The notes under the pieces are model-generated. The model did not search any database. It saw only the letters and a program-made list of their open reading frames with translations, and was not told where the DNA came from. Source: Cudoniella acicularis (taxonomy: Eukaryota > Ascomycota > Leotiomycetes > Helotiales > Helotiaceae). Taken from it: a stretch of 12,906 nt of DNA. Of this stretch, positions 1-7,388 are shown piece by piece. The stretch is from the NCBI GenBank assembly GCA_013054445.1, contig JAAMPI010001568.1, forward strand, positions 1-12,906. The letters are read 5' to 3'. Numbering within the stretch: position 1 is the first letter of the stretch; each line of letters starts with the position of its first letter. Both the position numbers and the translations under genes were made by a program.

Positions 1-60
1 ACTGAAAAAGAAGATGTTTCGGCTGAGAAGGCATTTCGGGTCTTGAGTCTAAGGAGTTGA
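1..60 (+). CDS. Possible C-terminal tail of a gene entering from the left
   Basis: Frame 1 is open from the first base and ends at a TGA at 58-60, giving 19 codons that end in AFRVLSLRS. The composition (TEKEDVSAEK...) is plausible for a hydrophilic protein tail, but a run this short can easily be open by chance. No family is recognisable. The next bases (61-110) are T-rich, as fungal 3' UTRs often are. It could equally be intergenic sequence. Confidence 0.2.
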   Translation, partial: TEKEDVSAEKAFRVLSLRS

Positions 61-545
61 AGATCTAGATTTTAGATTTTTTCGAAAGAATTATCTGCTA
101 CCTAGAGGGTTTGGAATGCATGTCGGGAATTGTGCTAGAAGACATATTACTTAATCAACTATAATATCCTCTGCTCTGCTCTGTCTCACGTCCTCGAATT
201 CTGAACTATAATTATTGCATTCATGGTGACAGGAAATTTGAATGTATTCGGTCCTACGTAACTCACTCCCAAACCAGCAGGTCACAATTGGGTCCGAGGC
301 GGGTGAGGCCTCCCACTACCCTTGCCTCTTGCCCCATGTCGTGAGATCTGCACCTTACAGTCTTATCTCCTCGTCTCTTACCGCACATAGCTAGATCTAA
401 TTGCGCTATCCCACGCCGCATTCATCAGGGATGGTGGCGGCTCTTTGCTCTTGCTCGTGATCTTATCCTCTTTTAAGGTGGAGGTGTTTTTGAGTCTACG
501 ATACTACTGTAGGTCGTTTCGGAGAATCAAACGAAAGAGAATATA

Positions 546-561
546 TATTCTTTGAAATGTT
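546..561. repeat. 16-bp direct repeat, copy 1
   Basis: TATTCTTTGAAATGTT occurs here and again, identically, at 1176-1191. The match does not extend into either flank. The two copies enclose about 615 bp that contain an inverted repeat. Confidence 0.5.
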
Positions 562-1057
562 TTAGTTTGAAAGTAAAAGTAAGAATTTGCCTCTCTCTAC
601 CCCCTTCTGTGAAAATCAATGCTCCTACATGTATGTATGGCAATCTCAACTACCTGCCTACACCGTGAATTGTTCCCCGCTCGCGATTTTTACGTTAAGT
701 AGTCTGAGATTCTTGAATTATTTACCATTAATTGTGAAGCAGGTTGGCGGCGATGAAATTAGCAAATTGCGGATGTGATTACTTGTTTCGTCCTCGTATT
801 GTGTTTGGTGAGGAAGGTGTGGTGGCATCACCCCGCAGCTTAGCGAGGGCGCCCCTGAATTGAGCTTTGAGACCGCTAGAAGACTAGAACGGCTTTGTTT
901 TAAAGGAAGGGGTGATTTGTAATGGGAAGGGATTACACTCGTTACTTTTGAACAAGATCTTCGCGACTATAAAGTGTGTGTTTGGGAATGCTATTGTTCG
1001 AAAAGATTTTATAGAAGTCGACCTCCGTGGCCCGCTTCGGGAACTCTCACCAAACAC

Positions 1058-1089
1058 TTGAAAGTAGCTGAATAAATACCTACTTTCAA
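1058..1089. repeat. Short inverted repeat, 10-bp arms
   Basis: TTGAAAGTAG (1058-1067) and CTACTTTCAA (1080-1089) are perfect reverse complements around a 12-nt AT-rich spacer. There is no T-run right after it as in an intrinsic terminator, and this is a eukaryotic sequence, so the role is unknown. Confidence 0.55.
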
Positions 1090-1175
1090 AACTTCAAAAT
1101 TAGAATGATGGGTTGGGACAGGGTGAACCTTTGTATCTCTTTTTTTCTCATAATGTGCCACAGTGACAGAGTTTT

Positions 1176-1191
1176 TATTCTTTGAAATGTT
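1176..1191. repeat. 16-bp direct repeat, copy 2
   Basis: Identical to 546-561 (TATTCTTTGAAATGTT). A T-run (1139-1147) lies shortly upstream. It might be a target-site duplication of a decayed insertion, but no element is recognisable between the copies. Confidence 0.5.
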
Positions 1192-1206
1192 GTGGGTCAT
1201 TGGCTA

Positions 1207-1221
1207 GTTCATGTCATGAAC
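1207..1221. repeat. Palindrome GTTCATG-T-CATGAAC
   Basis: Seven-base arms surround a single central T. A CTAG on each side (1204-1207 and 1222-1225) adds an imperfect outer symmetry. This could be a dimeric protein-binding site or chance; nothing else in the sequence points to a role. Confidence 0.4.
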
Positions 1222-1459
1222 CTAGAAACGGTTTTGCATTCATTATGAGGAATATCCTAACATTAATTTTATTACATGCGGTTATCGTAATTTTCGTCTA
1301 ATTTCTTCCTTTCATGCTCTTCTCAGAATATGCAGATCATTGAGATACAGAAATTCAAATGTCCCTTCCGCCTCTCTCAACCTATCCCAAAATTCATGTG
1401 TCCCTCCTCCCAGTATTTTGTTTCTTGCGGGCTTCCGCAAGCTCTGTGAAATACGTCTG

Positions 1460-1867
1460 CTAGTCGAAGGGTTTGGCCGGCGCGACATGGGTTGCTTGTT
1501 CAAGAAAACTCTGAAAAACCTTGGCGGCAATCGGAATAGCTTTAGCGGTTGTTGGGTCCTCCTTGAGTGATGCCTCCTTCTCGCCTAGGTTACCAAGTCC
1601 TAACATGACGTCCATCACGGTAATCAAATTTGCTCTCCTTGTCACACCAAGTTCTGCAATTCTCACACCAGCTGCTTCTCCTTCCAATTCCTTGCGAATA
1701 AGCAGCAGCAACGCGTTGCACTTTTTCGTAGTGGTAATGTAGTCCGAATCTAGAACGGGGACTTGGTCTGCAACAGCTTCACGTAGGTGGCGCAAGAGGT
1801 CTAAATAATGCAGACGGTGTTGAGAACGGTTATTACTTTTGTTCTGTTGGTTCCATTTTGAAAATAG
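1460..1867 (-). pseudogene. C-terminal helical block of copy B
   Basis: Taken alone this is a 135-codon open frame after TAA 1870-1868, ending at TAG 1462-1460, and it could be mistaken for a small separate gene. It has no ATG near its 5' end and is in the same frame as the MMKMCRKPKEVFQ block just upstream. Its content (HYLDLLRHLREAVADQVP, then KKCNALLLLIRKELEG and FQSFLEQAT) is the C-terminal helix region expected at the end of a DUF6604-like protein. It is therefore best read as the end of the same dead gene. Tandem copy A has no equivalent of this block. Confidence 0.7.
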
Positions 1868-4025
1868 TTATTTCTTGAAGTCGAAGGAAGCCATGTCCTC
1901 GAGGTACAGATGAAGCGAGTTGGTGATTTTACCTGCTTGAAAAACTTCTTTCGGTTTTCTGCACATTTTCATCATGGCCGCGTTATCGGGCTTTCTGTGA
2001 TCCCTTGCAAAAGATGCAGCTGGGGATCCATGAAAACCATAAATCGTGAAAAGATATCTTTCGCTGTTATTGGTAAGCTCCCCGTAAAGATCTGGCTCAT
2101 GCTTCGTTCAATAATACGGTCTAGTGCGTACCACTAGCCTTTCATAAACCCGAGCTGTCGCAGAGCATTGTAAATTTGTGCAACCAGTGCAATAGAACAC
2201 CATGTGTTTGCCATATCGATGCCTAGCTTTTGCAGACGGACACCAATCCTCAGGGATTCCAGACCGGACAGCAGCGGATTGTTGCGATTGACGAAAAATG
2301 GATCTTGAGATGACATAATCTTGTCGGGTTGTGGAGAAATAGGGCGGAAAAGGTCTGGCATTTCGATTTTTATCTCAGCGATCTTATTTCTCTTTAGGAT
2401 TTCGTTGATCGTGTACGATAAATCGCGCGCTTGATTCGCGGTATCTTCACCGCCCCAGGCGGCAAGAAACTCTTCTCTAGTAGTCAAAGATTCCGGAGGT
2501 GTGTCGAGAACTCTATACTCGTGCCATTTAATATCAAGATACTCAAGTGCTCTTAATCCTTTTAGGAGTAAGCTCTGATAAGCGTTGGATATTGAGCTTC
2601 CAGTCGCCTCATAAATATCTAGAAGGATAGCCGCAGTGAAAACAGGTTCGAGGTTGAGTTGACCATTTGCGGCCAGACATTGAAGATCAGAGGTAATCTC
2701 GTCCTTGGTCGGAATATGCCTATATGTATTTCCAACGAAGCGGCTGGTTGGTTGACCTCTCTTGACCCCTCCAGGCTTATGCTCACATGTAGCCAGGACG
2801 TCCATGTTAAGCAGCATCTGCTTTAAGGTTCTGTCCACATCTTGAATACCTAACGCAGCCATAACAGGCGCGTTAACTTGGCAGCTTGTCATAAACGATT
2901 GACGAGCTGGTTCGCATTCGGATATTGAGCAACCGCTTAAAATAAAATTCGAGACGGAGTGCCTAGCAAGGATGAGAAGAAGTCCGTCCATCGGCGTAAA
3001 ATCCCGACCACGGCACTGCGGCTCAATAGGTCCATACCATTTTGCGAACCAGTGAATGGATGTAATTGGCGTAAAACTTTGTAGTACGTATGGCTGCCGC
3101 GTAGATCGTCTGATAAAGAAATGGTTGCGTCAATGTATCTGTGGGCTAGCTGAATGGCCATATTTGTCACAAGAGAAGTCGCCATCACGTTGTATTCTCC
3201 CTGTGTGATGCCAGTCCAACTTTGCTGCACAAAGTTTCGAATGGACAACAAGTCTTCTAAAAGGCAATAGACAATGAAGGGTAGCTCATCGCCAATATCT
3301 GTGCTCAATTCATAGACGTGAGCTTCCCGTGCATTTGATTTGCTTGTCGAGCTAGTAGCAACCGAGGCGGTGGATAATAATTCGTATGCTTGTTCGTCAA
3401 GCTCTTCCAGGTTGAGATTTTGGAAACGGCTACTAAGTTGGGTGGGGGTAATTGAGCGAATCTCTGGTATCGCTCTTTCTGAATGGGAAGAGTTGCGAGT
3501 CTTTAACGACTCAAAGCAAGGTTTTAGAATATCGGCGACTTCTTGTAGTATATCGATGAAATACCGATGTCTTTCATTGGCACTCTTATGGTTTGCCGTT
3601 TCCCCCTTAGTCTTCACATTCTGAAACCAAGTCAAGCATTGGAGACGAGCCTCGATCGCATGTTCCAGAATGTACTGTACTGCTATTAGTACCACAGTCT
3701 TTAGCTTTTTATGCGAGGCGACCATTTTAGCTTGCGCGATCAACTCGTTGGTGGAAATCGTATGTGTTGAGTATCGAGTCTGAGGCGTAATTCGACTTGT
3801 TCGTGGGAGACTGCTCTTAGCGGCAACTTGTTTTCGCGCTTTGCCTTTGAGCCGTCCGTGAGGAATGCCGGCCGTCTAATCTTCAGGAGTTGACGGGATA
3901 GGCATGTTGCTGTTTGGTTCAGAAAGCTTGTAGCCGCATGCGATAGCTTTACTAGAAAGCCATGTCGTGAAGGTGGTAGTATCAGCCTAGGCCTTGTAAG
4001 TACCGGCGAGCGAATCTGGTAGCAT
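1460..4025 (-). pseudogene. Full-length DUF6604-like pseudogene (copy B)
   Basis: About 855 codons of one fungal family protein spread over three frames. It starts at ATG 4025 (MLPDSLAGTYK); FTTWLSSKAIACGYK lines up 12 of 15 with copy A. In-frame TAGs lie at 3989-3987 and 3878-3876. The same frame runs to about 3060 (EARLQCLTWFQN, ELPFIVYCLLEDL) and then shifts near 3050-3062 to a frame giving HWFAKWYGPIEP. This second frame reads past ALRQLGFMKG, a TAG at 2136-2134, and WYALDRIIERSMSQIFTG to TGA TGA at 1974-1969. There it shifts again to MMKMCRKPKEVFQAG, crosses TAA 1870-1868, and reads LLRHLREAV to a terminal TAG at 1462-1460. The module order matches what I remember of fungal DUF6604 proteins: N-terminal WLA/ACGY domain, central FI.Y..EDL helix, LYNALRQ-type segment, and a C-terminal LL..LR...ADQVP..DSDYIT helix block. 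The function of the family is unknown. The pattern of decay is clear; the family name is from memory. Confidence 0.85.
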
Positions 4026-4217
4026 GATAGATGGCGACTTGGCGAACTTCTGCCTTGGGATGAATATTTGTATCAGCAAGGTTTGTAGAAGGCTAGGTAC
4101 TTTCTAGGGTCAATATCGTATTGATGTAGAGTAGGTCAAGACTGTCGAGGTGTTGTCGCAGAGTTTGAAGGTTTGTGAAGTATTTTGTGTGAAAATTCAA
4201 TTGGTCAGGCTATAAAA
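4026..4217. other. Spacer between tandem copies A and B
   Basis: Only 192 bp separate the stop of copy A's out-of-frame tail from the ATG of copy B. Here I would expect the missing C-terminal third of A (its LYNALRQ and LLRHLREAV segments), but none of the three minus frames shows it. No clear promoter is visible for B, which fits its being untranscribed or a read-through product. Confidence 0.5.
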
Positions 4218-4672
4218 TTATTCTCCTAACTTTGTTTCCGATGGGGAGTCCCAAAGATGCTTCGTACACTCTATAACCTTAATAATATCCTTCAATTCAA
4301 TAAATCTTGTGCGTTGTAGGTAGGTTCTGATAATTTCCGATATTTGGGCAGCTCTTGTACATGCATCCTCGCAGCACCAGTCCAAAATTTGCGCATATAA
4401 CCTCGACTCTGTTGTAGGGAAAAGAGCCCCGGGGCCGGAGACTTTTTTGATATCTTCCCATTCTATGCTGAGAATAGAAGATGCGGTTGCACCTCGTAAG
4501 AGGAGATTTTTGAAAGTTTCGGCTGTCTCGCTACCTAGTGCCTTATGGATGTCGAGTAATACGCGAGCTGCGAAGACTGTGCAAATAAAAACAGGATTCC
4601 GGTCAACGATTTTGTTCATATTCTTCAGTAGCTCGTCATTAACGGGAGGAACGTGTCGTTGATCCCTGGAGC
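4218..4672 (-). pseudogene. Out-of-frame tail of DUF6604-like copy A
   Basis: This frame opens after a TAG and holds QRHVPPVNDELLKNM, then AARVLLDIHKALGS and FKNLLLRGA, ending at a TAA at 4220-4218. It aligns without a large gap to copy B (NTYRHIPTKDEI..., AAILLDIYEATGS, YQSLLLKGL), so it is the true continuation of copy A. It lies one frame away from A's upstream exon, which itself stops at TGA 4627-4625. There is no room for a GT...AG intron at the join. After RFIELKDIIKV the similarity to B fades and the frame ends, so the last 250 or so residues of the family are absent. It could be translated only if the frame change is a sequencing error or if the ribosome shifts frame. Confidence 0.75.
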
Positions 4673-6058
4673 TCGCTGGAACCAACCGCTATTAGCCGCT
4701 TCTTTGTACAGTTCATAGTCGTATCTAAACATCGCAAAGAGTTGAAGTTCCAACAGAATTTGATTGAGGAATTTATCCTCGGCCTGCCAGTCTTTGTTAC
4801 TGTAGGAATCTAGAATTTCTGGACCAAAAGAGCTGATAGAACTCGCAGGTGAATATGTGCTATTTTTCAGTTGCTGAACTGAATTTCTGAAAGTCACAGT
4901 TGATAAGTAAGTTGAGTAGTAGAATACACTATCCAGCTCTAAGAACTTTTCCATAGCTTCCTGGTTTACTTGACCTGAATCGCTGAAAGATGGATGGATA
5001 AGCTGAATATGGTCGCTATAGGGATCTGGATGAGTATTGTTATATGAAAAGTCAAATTCATCCTCTGCGATCATGATAAGCTCAAGTGCGGCATTTGTTG
5101 TAATAGAGGCTGCAACGCTGTCAATTTTCTCTTGGGCTACATCCTCCCAAGTCTTTTGCAGAAATAGCCGTGTTGCCTTTAGGTCCTCAAAGAAACAAAA
5201 GACGATGAATAGTAGTTCATCTGAGGCCTCCACCGCCAACTCGAAAACATCTGCGGCTCTGCTGGCTCTAGAATGTTGTGTGGTTTGGTCTGTGACACCG
5301 CCTGGCTGTTTCGTAGGCTCGGTTTGATGGTGTAATTCCGTTTCTTCCAAACCTAGCATCTCAAACATATTGGCCGCGTTATTCGTCCTTTGAGCCTGGG
5401 TACCGCTTTTGGTAGACGGAGCTGACATCGCAGTATTCGGTATTTCGAAACGCGGTTCCAAAGTATCGAACAATTCTTGAAGGACTGTTATAAAATATTG
5501 ATGCCCAGCGTTAGAAATGTCGTCGTCGGGAGAAGTGGTACCTAGTGCAGCTTTCCGAAACCACTTCAACAAGTTAGTATTATAGGGGTTTCGACTTTTC
5601 GATTCACGAATTCGGGATGAGATACCATCCTAGCTAATGAGAAAAGGGATCAATAGGAAGAAACAAAGAAATATACGACTTACCGAGGCGCAATGTTGAC
5701 GGGCGGCGATGGCTCGTTTCAAGGTATATTGTATTCTAATCGGCACGGTAACTGGTGGCTTTTTGTGAGAAGCAACAACTCTCCCTTGTTCACTAAGCTG
5801 AGCTGTCATTATCGCATGTTTGATTGCCGACTGCTGATTGGCAAGTCTCGCGGTCTGTTCAAGTTTTGCTGCCTTCCTAGCTTTGCCTTTCAACCAGCCT
5901 TCTTTGATCTTGTGCGTTGTAGTTTCAGTAACTGGAGCCGCTGTGGAGTAAGGAATTTTGTATCCACAAGGGATGGCGGTACTAGCCAACCAAGTAGTAA
6001 ATTTGGTCGTATCTGCCTTGTAGGCATGATAAGTACCGTTCAAAGACTTGAGAATCAT
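4625..6058 (-). CDS. DUF6604-like fungal protein, N-terminal half (copy A)
   Basis: Two exons, 6058-5684 and 5563-4625, encode 437 residues, ending at a TGA that appears premature. The start is ATG 6058 (MILKSLNGTYHAYK), which aligns with the start of copy B. Residues 17-32 hold the KFTTWLASTAIPCGYK signature, 125-127 is the splice join (S|WF), and about 241-253 is ELLFIVFCFFEDL, a likely buried helix. A low-complexity polar stretch (about 170-230) separates the two folded parts. No signal peptide or membrane segment is seen, so it is probably cytosolic or nuclear. The family is widespread in filamentous fungi and, to my knowledge, has no assigned function. Its paralogue follows in tandem on the same strand. 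The family normally continues well past this stop, and the continuation is visible one frame over (4218-4672). The gene is therefore either truncated and decaying, or carries one base error near 4640-4680. Confidence 0.65.
5564..5683 (-). other. Intron 1 of copy A (120 nt)
   Basis: Donor GTAAGT at 5683, textbook branch site TACTAAC at 5579-5573, acceptor AAG ending at 5564, phase 0. Removing it gives ...RQHCAS|WFRKA..., which aligns residue for residue with ...RLQCLT|WFQNV... in copy B. An earlier in-frame acceptor (CTAG ending at 5630) also keeps the frame and would add 22 residues that copy B lacks. The TACTAAC site and the gap-free alignment favour the longer intron. Copy B has no intron at this point. 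Confidence 0.8.
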
Positions 6059-6080
6059 AGCCGTAGATGATGTGTTGGTG

Positions 6081-6140
6081 CTAGAACTTAAGGTTTCAAA
6101 TCAGCGACAATCTTATTATAAAACGCGAATTTATACTCAC
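6081..6140 (-). other. Probable 5'-UTR intron of copy A (60 nt)
   Basis: Reading the minus strand, GTGAGT at 6140 is a strong fungal donor, CTGAT near 6105-6101 is a fair branch site, and TTCTAG ends at 6081, 22 nt before ATG 6058. The sequence between is AT-rich, as introns here are. It would be spliced from the leader without changing the protein. Confidence 0.45.
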
Positions 6141-7320
6141 AGGTTGTCTGACCTTGGTCAAGGGAGCGATTGATTTAAGATAGATCGCAATCAGAAGTCG
6201 ACGCAAGGAGAAGAATGGGCGGAGAAGCGCAAGGATTCCTGGAGAGGCTGATTATAAGAGAGCCCGCTAAGCTTGATTGGGTAAAGCACTGGTCGCATAT
6301 CAATCATACTGTGATGTGCAGGAATAAGAGCTCCGCTCACTTGAAGAATTCTGCGTTGACCTAAACTTTTTCGAGTTTCTGTTAATTTCTTAATAAGGAA
6401 CATACCAAAAACGCGAATATATCTAATTTTAAATCCCGTGGCAAGATTATCAGCCATTCATTGTGCATGAAGCACTCAAGGATTGACGAGTATTGTCAAT
6501 TTACCTGCCCCTCTGCAGAAAGTATACAAGAAGGTTGGGACTCAGCACGGGAAATGATCGGAAATTCAAAAGCAATTATCAAAGTTCAACTGCGATACCC
6601 ATTGCCAAGGTCAACTAAACGCCCAAGTCGAACAAAGCGTATATGCATACGAGCAACATGCAGTGGCTGGGAAGAGTCCCTGTTAACTCTACTCTACTTG
6701 CATCAAGAACGAGAACTTGAAAACGAGTGTTGGGCACAGGTCAATTTTGTGGCTATGCTAGCGTGTGCTAGAATCTTGGTCTTGCGACTCTTGCCAGCAA
6801 AGTCCCGTAGAGCGAACAGAGCAAGGCTGCTAAGGCGTGTCACGAAACTACCTAACGCTCCCTCTAGGGGCCTCTATATCAAGGAAGTGATGTGTAAGAG
6901 AGGTAGTTGGGGCAAATTTGATGCAGCAAAAGTGATGGATGTGAAGGAGGGAGGAAGAGGGTGCAATCTGCTTCTAATATAGCCAAAGAAATTCCCTTGT
7001 GCCCATACAAGCGCCATGCTACAGCAGGCCGAAGCATCCAGAGTACACGTAATGCACAGAAGTTCCTGCTCCTTTCATGAAACATAATTATCTAATGAGG
7101 TAGGCGGTAATGGCAGCCAACATACAAGAAAGGGGGGTGAGAAGCTGAGTGTGACAATGAAAGAACATTTACAAGCAAGAACAAATAAAATAAATAGTAA
7201 TGGGCCACTTGGTACACCTTCAAAGCTTTTAGTATTAGAGCTGAAGTGAGGTTGAGTTTAGAGTTGGCGAGGCGAGAGCCGGTGGCGCACGGACCCTCCA
7301 CTAAGAGAACCCCTGCAAAA

Positions 7321-7347
7321 ATGAGCAAGAGCATTCGAAAAAGTTGA
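7321..7347 (+). promoter_or_regulatory. Possible upstream ORF before UTP18
   Basis: An eight-codon ORF (MSKSIRKS, then TGA at 7345-7347) lies in the presumed leader. Its stop overlaps the next ATG (7347-7349) as TGATG, and that ATG is in frame with UTP18 and would add 14 residues. It matters only if the transcript starts upstream of 7321, which the sequence does not show. Confidence 0.3.
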
Positions 7348-7388
7348 TGCAGATTTCTAAATATCTTCATAATACCCAAACCGCTGCA

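Larger units (their letters stand above)
61..1459. other. Intergenic region, no convincing gene
   Basis: I see no ORF here with a recognisable protein; the open frames are short and rich in Cys, Ser and Leu, as chance ORFs are. The 240-480 stretch is pyrimidine-rich with CCCACTACCC-type runs, as fungal promoters or 5' UTRs can be. The region carries a 16-bp direct repeat (546-561 and 1176-1191), a 10-bp inverted repeat (1058-1089) and a near-palindrome (1207-1221), listed separately. The right end is the downstream flank of pseudogene copy B. Confidence 0.5.
6059..7388. other. Divergent intergenic region between copy A and UTP18
   Basis: About 1.3 kb lies between two divergent starts, so it should hold both promoters. 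The longest open frame is on the plus strand at 6467-6982 (172 codons, starting MKHSRIDEYCQF). It is rich in Arg, Cys and Leu, has no recognisable motif and no paralogue here, and I do not call it a gene. A minus-strand frame at 6457-6191 is similarly featureless. The element AAAACGCGAAT occurs twice (6120-6130 and 6408-6418). The 7150-7250 stretch is AT-rich and may be part of the UTP18 promoter. Confidence 0.5.

Noticed and set aside
3340..3624. Plus-strand ORF inside copy B
   Set aside because: It is antisense to a block that aligns with copy A, so it is a shadow frame.
3876..3989. Repeat-induced point mutation as the cause of the stops in copy B
   Set aside because: The first TAG is better explained by a three-base loss relative to copy A, and A and B are too diverged at protein level to have been a recent target for that process. 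It could still explain single TAGs, but I cannot show it.
5630..5683. Shorter intron for copy A ending at CTAG 5630
   Set aside because: It stays in frame but adds 22 residues absent from copy B. It also leaves the canonical TACTAAC branch site at 5579-5573 unused inside coding sequence.
6467..6982. 172-codon plus-strand open frame starting MKHSRIDEYCQF
   Set aside because: It has no recognisable domain, its composition is rich in Arg, Cys and Leu like a chance ORF, there is no intron context, and it lies in a promoter region between divergent genes.
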